A stretch of DNA of 64,000 bases from Paenibacillus auburnensis (lineage in GTDB: Bacteria > Bacillota > Bacilli > Paenibacillales > Paenibacillaceae), in contig NZ_CAKMMG010000001.1 in assembly GCF_927798115.1 (NCBI RefSeq), forward strand, positions 2,479,539 through 2,543,538, in the 5' to 3' direction. The position numbers were made by a program, and so were the translations under genes. Shown here piece by piece: positions 57,690-64,000 of the stretch (the stretch's first letter is position 1; each line of letters opens with the position of its first letter). The notes beneath the pieces are model-generated. The model ran no database searches and had not been told where the DNA came from. It saw nothing but the letters and a program-made list of their open reading frames with translations.

Positions 57690-58299
57690 AATTATTGTAG
57701 CTCCTTTTCAATAGTTTATAGGTTATTGGCAAGATCATAAGTACTTGAAGCAGGATTCCCGTCAGCACCAGAGCCTTAATGGTCGGACTAGGAATAGCTA
57801 GGGCGATAAGCACAATCAGCAGACTGGACTTTGTTGTTGTCTTTCTTAATTTCTCTCTTCTTTCCTTGCCCAGCAGCGGAAATTTATCTGTATCCGCCGG
57901 TGCATACCGGTAAAGCAGTAATGTAGCTAGTAAACCAATGATTCCTACCTGTATGTTGTTGAACCTTATGTATTGTTCGCATAGATACGGTATACCTACG
58001 AACATAGCAGTACTTGATATACTGCAAATCATGCTGCTGCTCGCATGGAGGCCAAATGCTGTTTTGCGGATTGCGAAGTAGGCACCGTGCATGATTAATG
58101 TCTGCCAGAGCAGATGGAACAGGATGGCCGCTCCGTAAACCAGAACGAGCTTATTCAGATTAATCAGCAGCATTTCAAATCCCAGCTTCATTTTCAGATA
58201 ATCAATGTATTCTCCCTCACGCTCCTTGTTCAGTCTTCGGGCCATTCTGCAGGCCAGCGATTCGGTAAATCCCATCTTTACTGCTTCTTCAGCTTCCAT
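57661..58299 (-). CDS. AgrB-like autoinducing-peptide processing endopeptidase
   Basis: A 212-aa membrane protein with five to six transmembrane helices. The catalytic dyad of AgrB lies in AFGLHASSSMICSI: His followed seven residues later by Cys, exactly as in AgrB. It would cleave the C-terminal tail of AgrD and form the thiolactone ring. Its gene overlaps agrD, and the order agrB-agrD-agrC-agrA is complete on the minus strand. The GAGAGGTGACC site precedes ATG 58299. Confidence 0.92.
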   Translation of the reverse strand: MEAEEAVKMGFTESLACRMARRLNKEREGEYIDYLKMKLGFEMLLINLNKLVLVYGAAILFHLLWQTLIMHGAYFAIRKTAFGLHASSSMICSISSTAMFVGIPYLCEQYIRFNNIQVGIIGLLATLLLYRYAPADTDKFPLLGKERREKLRKTTTKSSLLIVLIALAIPSPTIKALVLTGILLQVLMILPITYKLLKRSYNNYENYDAKNV

Positions 58300-58321
58300 C
58301 TTATTTGGTCACCTCTCTTGT

Positions 58322-58432
58322 CCTTAATATTAAACATTTTTCTGAGAGATTTACGGTTCATACCCAGGATGAGACTTAGATGTACCAAATGCTGGCATAA
58401 ATGCAGCGGCATGTCCTAAATGTACCGAAATT
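58322..58432 (-). promoter_or_regulatory. Probable agr promoter with two upstream direct repeats
   Basis: A -10 TAATAT (58327-58332, minus strand) has no good -35 17 bp upstream (CGTAAA), typical of an activated promoter. Farther upstream two similar sequences, TTAGATGTACCAAAT (58376-58390) and CTAAATGTACCGAAA (58416-58430) as written on the plus strand, share ATGTACC and lie exactly 40 bp apart, about four helical turns, at about -65 and -105. They are the likely sites of the LytTR regulator. Confidence 0.6.
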
Positions 58433-58468
58433 ATACGTACCTGTGAAAACGAATACAGCGCTCTCTAT

Positions 58469-58515
58469 GAAAAACGCCGCCGTACATCCAGAGAGTCCGG
58501 ATGCGCGGCGGCGAA
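58469..58515 (-). terminator. Terminator of the biosynthetic operon
   Basis: GCCGCCGCGCATCCGGA / TGGATGTACGGCGGC with a short loop followed by GTTTTTC on the minus strand, directly after the phosphopantetheinyl transferase gene. It separates that operon from the agr promoter. Confidence 0.88.
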
Positions 58516-58540
58516 TTGGCGGGTGGAACATATAATCTGC

Positions 58541-59215
58541 TCAAGTGTCAATCAGAACCTTCAGTACCTCTTGTACCTCAATCTTTTGCGGAACGACCAG
58601 GCTGCAGATTTCCTGCTCGCTTTTCATGAAGGAATAGCCGACCAGAAACGGGAAATGTTTGAACTGAATCCGGAATACTTCCGTGCCGAACATACTCTCC
58701 GGTCTGATGGAGGAGATTTCATAAATGGCATAGTCGGCAAGCAGCCCCATTTTGAATGCCTTACCCAGTGCTTCCTTGCAGCTGAAGAACATATAGGCGA
58801 AGCGGGCGGGGGATTCATATCCGGACATGAGCTCTTTTTCGCTGCCGCTCAGCATCTCTTCAATCGGCACATCCAGCCGGATGGTTTCCATATCGATGCC
58901 CACAATATTATCCTTGGAGTAGACGACCGAGAGCACATACCGCTTGGAATGGCTGAGCCCCACCTCAACCAGCTGGTCTTTAATAATCGGGAAGCGCAGG
59001 CTGCCATACTCCACCGTTATTCCGCTAAGCTCACCTTTGAAGGAATCCGACTGGTCCGCCAGGTTTTTTTTGATCGCATAACGCCCGTACAGAAATTCCT
59101 TGCGCCGGCTCTCATTGCAGATATTGCAGTACATCACGTACTCGGTGGAGCTTAATATTTTGTGAACCTCGAAGGTGTGCTGCTCCTTCATATCGATCAA
59201 GTGCGGACTAATCAT
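58541..59215 (-). CDS. Sfp-type 4'-phosphopantetheinyl transferase
   Basis: A 224-aa enzyme that attaches the phosphopantetheine arm from coenzyme A to the conserved serine of carrier domains. The family motifs are VGLSHSKRYVLSVV, VGIDMETIRLD (magnesium-binding Asp and Glu) and FFSCKEALGKAFKMG. The N-terminus matches Sfp in layout, including YGRYAIKKN. Last gene of the PKS/NRPS operon, 12 bp after the membrane protein gene and before a terminator; it would activate the carrier domains encoded upstream. Confidence 0.92.
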   Translation of the reverse strand: MISPHLIDMKEQHTFEVHKILSSTEYVMYCNICNESRRKEFLYGRYAIKKNLADQSDSFKGELSGITVEYGSLRFPIIKDQLVEVGLSHSKRYVLSVVYSKDNIVGIDMETIRLDVPIEEMLSGSEKELMSGYESPARFAYMFFSCKEALGKAFKMGLLADYAIYEISSIRPESMFGTEVFRIQFKHFPFLVGYSFMKSEQEICSLVVPQKIEVQEVLKVLIDT

Positions 59216-59227
59216 GGCCTCATCCCC

Positions 59228-59881
59228 TTATCGTTCGCCGGCCTTAGATTTGCGGTGCCAATAATGAAACAAGAGCAGGTCCGCAACAAATCCGGCATTG
59301 ATCAGCAGTATAAAGCTTAAGTAGATGCTCTGTGTAATGGAATGGACCGGATATTTGAGCAGGATGCCTGCGGTAATCAGCAGACTTGCCAGTGCGCTCA
59401 GCGGGACAACGCCCGAACTCCGGTAGTGGATCTTGCGGTACAGCCCGAGCATCAGCATCAGAATTCCCGGCAGAATCAGCGTTTCCCGCAGCTCGCCGAC
59501 ATTTGGCATCGCCTCCCCGAAGGTGTACACCGGAAAACGGATGCAGAGCAGAAGACCTGAAATGATCAGCAGTGAATCAATCCATTTGCGGTGTCTGCTG
59601 AGGGCGATGGCGTACCAGGCGCCAAAAACATTCAAATAAGAAAGACTAATCAGAACCAGCACGGCCGCTACACTCAGAACGAACCAATACGTGTCATCCG
59701 GAATGAATTGGTCCTCACCCACAAAGCGCAGGAACAAGAAGAAATAGATCCCGACCACCAGCAGCTTGAGTCCCCAATAGGTCTTCATTCCCGCTGTAAA
59801 CTTTCTGCGAAAGGCGGTGTTGCCGCCCTGGAGATTAAAGCCGTATTTTCGGTATAGAAAATCATAGATAGTTCGCTGCAT
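59228..59881 (-). CDS. Polytopic membrane protein of the biosynthetic operon, function unknown
   Basis: A 217-aa protein with about six hydrophobic segments (near residues 38-55, 68-95, 103-122, 137-152, 161-178 and 185-207) and a basic N-terminal stretch (YRKYGFNLQGGNTAFRRKF). I put the start at ATG 59881, following GGGAGAGGAAC and overlapping the adenylation gene by 20 nt; the longer open frame upstream is a shadow. No transporter motif or catalytic residue was recognised. In this position, between the NRPS and the phosphopantetheinyl transferase, export, self-protection or lipid modification of the product are possible roles, by context only. Confidence 0.75.
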   Translation of the reverse strand: MQRTIYDFLYRKYGFNLQGGNTAFRRKFTAGMKTYWGLKLLVVGIYFFLFLRFVGEDQFIPDDTYWFVLSVAAVLVLISLSYLNVFGAWYAIALSRHRKWIDSLLIISGLLLCIRFPVYTFGEAMPNVGELRETLILPGILMLMLGLYRKIHYRSSGVVPLSALASLLITAGILLKYPVHSITQSIYLSFILLINAGFVADLLLFHYWHRKSKAGER

Positions 59882-61469
59882 AATGTTCCTCTCCCAGCAT
59901 ATTGGATAGTTGTTCAATGGACGGGTGTTCAAAGACGTCGAAGAAGCTGATATCTGCATTAAACTGCTGGTTAATCTCCCGGGCAATCTCCCAGACGGTG
60001 ACGGAATCCACGCCCTGCTCAAAAATGTTGGTCTGCTCATTTAAGGCCGCACCGGGCAAATACTGCTGCAGGATCAGCGAGAGCTTTTTATTTTTGCTGA
60101 GGAAATGGTTCTCGTATAAGGTCTTGGTGTCCGTCTTCCCGTTCGCGGTCAGCGGAATTTCATGGACATAGACGATCTTGGACGGAATCATGTAGATCGG
60201 CAGCAGCTGCTTCAGCACCTGGGCGATGTTCTCGGAACGGGTCGTGACCGCCAGATAGATTTTTTTGTCCCGGACAAAAGCATGGCAGTTCTGAATCCCC
60301 TGGGCACGGACGGTATATTCGATCTCCTGCAGATCTATCCGGTATCCGTTGATTTTGACCTGGGTATCCTTGCGGCCGAGATAGACAATTTTGCCCTCCG
60401 CATTCACCCGGACGAGATCGCCTGTCTTATAAACCTCCTGGCCCTGCCACTGGATAAAAGCTTCCTTCGTCTTCTCCGAATTGCCGAGATAACCAAGCGC
60501 GACCCCGAGTCCGCTGGCATAAAGCTCCCCTTCTGCGGCGCTCTGCCCTTGCTCATCCACAATATGAGTCAACGTTCCATGAATCGCTGTACCGATGGCA
60601 ATCTCCTGCATTACACTTCCCTGCTCCATGACATCCAGGGTAGTAAACACGGTGTTCTCTGTGGGGCCATAGCCGTTTACTACAGTGGTATGCTTAAGCA
60701 CTTCATTGACATGGGATAAGCTGAGCTGCTCTCCGCCGACAATTACACGGGAGAGACTCTTGAACATTTCCGGCTTCTTGTCCACCCAGAAGTTGAACAG
60801 GGAGCAGGTAATCCACATCACGTCAATGCCCTGGCTGATCCGTTTTTCCACATGATAGATATTCAGAATCTCCGTCTTCGATAATAAGGAAATGGTCATA
60901 CCGGACAGCAGTCCGCCCCAGATCTCAATAATCGATGCGTCGAATTCCAGCGGACTGATATGGGAAATGATCTTGTCCGGGGCAAGGCCCAGGCGCTCAT
61001 CCCCCAGCAGGCGGAGGACACCGCGGTCCGGAATGCCGACCGCTTTGGGCGTGGAGGTTGTGCCTGAGGTGAAGACAATGTAGCAGAGCTGCTCCGGAGT
61101 ACGTGCGGGAAAGTCCCATACCTCTCTCAGACCGGGAACCGGCTGCAACACTTCATTAATTGTAGCTTTAACCTGGATCGTTTCGCGCATGGACTGCTTG
61201 CGGCCTTCCGGATAGTCCTTGTTGATCACGGTATAAGCGGCTCCCGCCTTCAATACCGCCACCATAGCGGCAATCGCCTCAATGCTGCGCTCCAGCTCGA
61301 TCGCTACCACATCATGAGCCTGAACGCCCTTCACCTGCAGCTGCTGCAGATAGATATTAGACAACGCGTTTAAGTCTCCATAGGTGATGGAGCGGCTGCT
61401 CTCCGCAATCGCCACCTTGTCCCTATATTTCCGCATGTTCTCCCCTAAAATGCCGAGAATATTGTTCAT
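59862..61469 (-). CDS. Stand-alone NRPS adenylation-carrier didomain, valine-like code
   Basis: A 535-aa A-T didomain protein. Adenylation motifs: CYIVFTSGTTSTPKAVGI (A3), NGYGPTENTVF (A5), GELYASGLGVALGYL (A6), YKTGDLVRVNAEGKIVYLGRKDTQVKINGYRI (A7-A8), and NGKTDTK with the catalytic Lys (A10). Reading the ten pocket residues by hand against GrsA gives D-A-I-W-I-G-G-V-F-K, near the valine code D-A-F-W-I-G-G-T-F-K. The C-terminal carrier domain (about 455-525) has its arm-bearing serine in EQGVDSVTVW. No condensation or thioesterase domain is present. AAGGAGGAAG precedes the ATG. Confidence 0.92.
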   Translation of the reverse strand: MNNILGILGENMRKYRDKVAIAESSRSITYGDLNALSNIYLQQLQVKGVQAHDVVAIELERSIEAIAAMVAVLKAGAAYTVINKDYPEGRKQSMRETIQVKATINEVLQPVPGLREVWDFPARTPEQLCYIVFTSGTTSTPKAVGIPDRGVLRLLGDERLGLAPDKIISHISPLEFDASIIEIWGGLLSGMTISLLSKTEILNIYHVEKRISQGIDVMWITCSLFNFWVDKKPEMFKSLSRVIVGGEQLSLSHVNEVLKHTTVVNGYGPTENTVFTTLDVMEQGSVMQEIAIGTAIHGTLTHIVDEQGQSAAEGELYASGLGVALGYLGNSEKTKEAFIQWQGQEVYKTGDLVRVNAEGKIVYLGRKDTQVKINGYRIDLQEIEYTVRAQGIQNCHAFVRDKKIYLAVTTRSENIAQVLKQLLPIYMIPSKIVYVHEIPLTANGKTDTKTLYENHFLSKNKKLSLILQQYLPGAALNEQTNIFEQGVDSVTVWEIAREINQQFNADISFFDVFEHPSIEQLSNMLGEEHYAANYL

Positions 61470-62209
61470 TGTCCGCTTCCTCCTTTGAATGGGCTTGTCT
61501 GGCCGGATGTGATGAAACCGATGATATGGTGATATACCTGCTGCTGGAATTCGTAGTAAAAGAAATGCCCGCCCGGGTAGGTATGATACGGAATCTCCCG
61601 TTCCGACAGGTCGCTCCAGTCCTGCATGGCGGTGACGGAGTGATCCTCAAGCCCCTGAAACACAGCAATCTGGATAGCGGGATCGAATCTGCGGCAGCGG
61701 TACTGATTATCCAGGTTGTAACGGTTAACCGCTGTAATATCACTGCGGAGAGCCGGCAGAAACAGCTGGCGCATCTGCTGGGAGGCAAACTGCCCTTCCT
61801 TGATCAGGCCATAGATGCGGCAGCGTTCCAGCAGCGTATCATCGTCCGGCTCCTCTTCATCCACCGCTTCAATCCGGTGGGGCGGGGTGGCCGCCATGAA
61901 CAGCAGCTTGATTACCGGGTACCCGGACTCTAGTAAGGCATGCGCCAGTTCATAAGCAATCAGGGAACCCATGCTGTAGCCCAGCAGAATCAGTTCTTCC
62001 TGCGGGTCCAGAGATTTCTTCAGCAGGGAGAACAGATCTGCAGTGATGTCCCGGATCGAGCTGGAGGGCTTCTCGGAGAACCTTCTGCCGTGACCGGGAT
62101 ATTCCAGGGACTGGACAGCAAGCTCCGGGCAACTGGCGTGAAGCTGCTTCTGCAGTTCCGCGAATACATTGACATGGGCACCGGCGTAAGGCAGGAGAAT
62201 CAGCTTCAC
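61466..62209 (-). CDS. Type II thioesterase
   Basis: A 247-aa alpha/beta hydrolase of the editing thioesterase family of PKS and NRPS clusters. The start is GTG 62209 with GGGGAGG 7 nt upstream, giving the family opening KLILLPYAGAHVNVF; the nucleophile elbow is LLGYSMGSLIAYELAHAL, and the histidine is in YPGGHFFYYEF, with an Asp expected near GLEDHSV. It frees stalled or wrongly loaded carrier domains. It overlaps both neighbours by 4 nt. Confidence 0.93.
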   Translation of the reverse strand: MKLILLPYAGAHVNVFAELQKQLHASCPELAVQSLEYPGHGRRFSEKPSSSIRDITADLFSLLKKSLDPQEELILLGYSMGSLIAYELAHALLESGYPVIKLLFMAATPPHRIEAVDEEEPDDDTLLERCRIYGLIKEGQFASQQMRQLFLPALRSDITAVNRYNLDNQYRCRRFDPAIQIAVFQGLEDHSVTAMQDWSDLSEREIPYHTYPGGHFFYYEFQQQVYHHIIGFITSGQTSPFKGGSGQ

Positions 62210-63441
62210 TGGCCGGCACCTCCCCGGGAGTTCACGCTCTCTGCATCCAGCTGCAGCAGCAGATTGTAGCAGTTGCCGTGCATCGAATACGATACGGCCG
62301 AGTACAGCCTGTAGTCTCCAGGACTGATACTCCACTGCTCTGCGCTGATTCTGCCGATAAAAGCATTCGGGCGGACGACTTCCCGGCCCTGCAGTAAAGT
62401 CTGCATGCGCTGCGAATCCAGCAAGCGGCAGGCGCCGGTCAAGCCATAGTAGCCTACGATATAATGGACTCCCTCCTTCAGGAATCCGCCTTTGAGGTTC
62501 CTGTAGGATTTCTGGAGCGTCTTCAGGCAGGAGAATTCTGCCGTGTCATCGATCTCATTGCCCCGGCCGTACAGCTCCAGAAAAACATCTGCTTCCGGAT
62601 CAACTCCGGCATTCTCCAGGGAGCGGCTTACCAACTTCTTGATTGCGGTGCGGTTGACAACGGGGTTGCCCATCGTTCCGGCAGTGATATCCTTAATTTC
62701 TGCAAGAATGGTATCGCCGTCACTAAGCGCGAGCTCCCGCTCCTTCAGCAGGAAGGCAGCCCCGCCTTCCGAGAAGTACCGGCCTGAGGCCCCGTCCTCA
62801 AAAGGTTCGGTGTAGCGTTCAGCGCCTATTCCGAACTGGGACAGCTCATACGGGACCGGAAAGGTAACCGCGCTTGATCCGCCGGTAAGGGCGATGTCGA
62901 ACTCCCCTTTTCGGATTTTGGTATAGGCGCTGTACATCGAGCTGATCCCCGAAGTAGAGGCTTCACTGATGAGCTCAACGGCAGGAGGACGGCCCAACTG
63001 GAGCAGCTTAAGATAGCCAAGCGGATCAATAAGCTTCACCGCATCTCGAAATGCCTCGCCCTCCACTCGCATTAATGCGAATTTGGAGAGGCTGTCTGTC
63101 TGGGCGGTTCCTACCGAGACAAGCAGATTGTTCTTTGGACCCAGCACATTCCGGTCCGCAAGCGTCTGCAGCAGGGAGAGTGTGATCCGTTCGCTGGACA
63201 GCAGGAATCTGCTGTCCGGCCCGGAGATATGCTCCAGCATGAAGTGCTCCTCTACGGAGGGATAGAACACCCCGTCGAAGGAGGCGGCCTCACCCGGCTC
63301 CTGATTATAGGTTCGTTCAAGCTCATGCACACGGCTCTGCCAGGTCGCATTCTTTCGGCGCATCAGTTCTTCCGCACTGTCCGATTCCCGGCCCGGGTAA
63401 TCATAGATTGCATCAACGATAACTACTCGGCGTTCATTCAT
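62206..63441 (-). CDS. Ketosynthase-like protein lacking all catalytic residues
   Basis: A 411-aa protein with a thiolase-like ketosynthase fold. The fold is recognisable from the conserved glycine-rich segments (DIALTGGSSAV, RYFSEGGAAFLLKE, and VGYYGLTGACRLL), but the catalytic triad is gone: the active Cys is Ser162 (SEASTSG), the first His is Tyr291 (ELYGRGNE), and the second is Tyr331 (VGYYGLTG). It thus resembles a chain-length factor or decarboxylase-like partner rather than a condensing enzyme. ATG 63441 follows GGAGGAAG and overlaps the upstream carrier gene by 8 nt. It could scaffold or position the carrier-bound substrate. Confidence 0.88.
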   Translation of the reverse strand: MNERRVVIVDAIYDYPGRESDSAEELMRRKNATWQSRVHELERTYNQEPGEAASFDGVFYPSVEEHFMLEHISGPDSRFLLSSERITLSLLQTLADRNVLGPKNNLLVSVGTAQTDSLSKFALMRVEGEAFRDAVKLIDPLGYLKLLQLGRPPAVELISEASTSGISSMYSAYTKIRKGEFDIALTGGSSAVTFPVPYELSQFGIGAERYTEPFEDGASGRYFSEGGAAFLLKERELALSDGDTILAEIKDITAGTMGNPVVNRTAIKKLVSRSLENAGVDPEADVFLELYGRGNEIDDTAEFSCLKTLQKSYRNLKGGFLKEGVHYIVGYYGLTGACRLLDSQRMQTLLQGREVVRPNAFIGRISAEQWSISPGDYRLYSAVSYSMHGNCYNLLLQLDAESVNSRGGAGQ

Positions 63442-64000
63442 TGGCTTCCTCCAGCAGATCTCTGACGTATTGGCTGAGCTGCGTGATGGTCGGGTAGATG
63501 AACACATCCGCCACTTCCATATCAATCTTGAACTGTTCTGCCACCGGACCATAGATGCCGAAGGCCTTGAGCGAATCGCCGCCCAAATCTGTGAAGCTCT
63601 TATTCACATCAATGTCATTGCGGTCCAGCACCGAAGCAAACACAACCGTGACGAACTTCTCTACTTCATCCTGGCTGTCGCAGCCTGTAATCGTTAAGGC
63701 GGAGTACTCCTTAATCTGAATCTTGGCAGCCTCCTCCGCCATAGCATCCGGAGCTGCAGCTGCGGCGCTGCTGCCTGCATACTGCTGCGGCAGGCGGATA
63801 TATTCGGCTAAGAATTCCGCCGTCTTGGCTTTGTTGAACTCACCGGCGATAACCCTGCCGAGCTTCTTATCCAGCGAGAGTCTGATATATTCCCTTCCGA
63901 CCGGCGAAGAGAGTGACTTCATCAATAAATGCTCGTCTGCTGCGGCCAGATCGCCGAATTGCAGCGCCATACCGGTATCTTTCCAGCCCGGCCACAATAC
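63434..64000 (-). CDS. C-terminal part of a polyketide synthase: KR tail and acyl carrier domain (partial)
   Basis: The reading frame runs off the right edge of the window, so only the last 188 residues are seen. They begin LWPGWKDTGMA, the end of a PKS ketoreductase domain, then a linker with RVIAGEFN and an Ala/Pro-rich stretch, and an acyl carrier domain (about the last 90 residues) with the arm site DLGGDSLKAFGIYG and a helix IDMEVADVFIYPTITQLSQYV. It overlaps the ketosynthase-like gene by 8 nt. The domains upstream (ketosynthase, possibly acyltransferase) are outside the window. Confidence 0.88.
   Translation of the reverse strand, partial: VLWPGWKDTGMALQFGDLAAADEHLLMKSLSSPVGREYIRLSLDKKLGRVIAGEFNKAKTAEFLAEYIRLPQQYAGSSAAAAAPDAMAEEAAKIQIKEYSALTITGCDSQDEVEKFVTVVFASVLDRNDIDVNKSFTDLGGDSLKAFGIYGPVAEQFKIDMEVADVFIYPTITQLSQYVRDLLEEANE

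Noticed and set aside
59882-60040. N-terminal extension of the operon membrane protein
   Set aside because: It overlaps the carrier domain of the A-T protein in another frame; ATG 59881 has a good ribosome site.

Overview
The window is a chromosome segment from a Gram-positive, endospore-forming Firmicute, most likely Paenibacillus or a close relative. Gene order is very close to the Bacillus subtilis ruvAB-queA-tgt-yajC / spoVB-comN-secDF / recJ-apt-relA-dtd / hisS-aspS-tcdA-rarA-cymR-trmU block. SpoVB, an SLH-anchored wall enzyme and many TTG/GTG starts with strong AGGAGG sites also fit. No phage, CRISPR array, rRNA or tRNA gene was seen. Most genes are on the minus strand.

Layout. 0-6.1 kb: a sugar-type ABC binding lipoprotein and a 1,515-residue surface GH16 glucanase with SLH domains and several carbohydrate-binding modules. 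6.3-10.1 kb: a zinc-ribbon peptide, a PRC-barrel protein, cysteine desulfurase, a DUF523 protein, a YedK/HMCES DNA-crosslink protein and a tiny Sm-fold-like protein. 10.1-11.6 kb: a CLC-F fluoride antiporter under a fluoride riboswitch. 11.9-18.1 kb: a five-gene oligopeptide ABC importer with its own promoter and a long leader. 18.2-30.5 kb: cymR and mnmA (divergent), rarA, a CD3324-like HTH protein, helD, a purine permease, then T-box-controlled hisS-aspS-tcdA. 30.9-43.8 kb: a stress-protein pair, relA-dtd, uracil permease, apt-recJ-CDF transporter, and comN-secD-secF. 43.9-48.0 kb: spoVB, a DUF421 protein, a small membrane protein and a PAP2 phosphatase. 48.0-55.1 kb: ruvC-ruvA-ruvB, a SpoIID/LytB protein, queA, tgt, yajC.

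The accessory part is 55.3-64 kb: a complete Agr-type peptide quorum-sensing locus (agrB, an overlapping 56-codon agrD, agrC, agrA) directly downstream of a biosynthetic operon that runs off the right edge. That operon reads: C-terminal part of a polyketide synthase (ketoreductase tail plus acyl carrier domain), a ketosynthase-like protein with all three catalytic residues replaced, a type II thioesterase, a stand-alone NRPS adenylation-carrier didomain whose hand-read specificity code is valine-like, a membrane protein, and an Sfp-type phosphopantetheinyl transferase. Five of the genes are closely spaced or overlapping, so they look like one transcription unit making a small hybrid metabolite; a link to the adjacent Agr system is inferred from position only.

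Non-coding structure is rich: a 71-bp two-block element repeated just upstream of helD and apt and supplying their ribosome binding sites, a 203-bp element with perfect 15-bp terminal inverted repeats before the SpoIID-like gene, and a direct/inverted repeat unit before relA.
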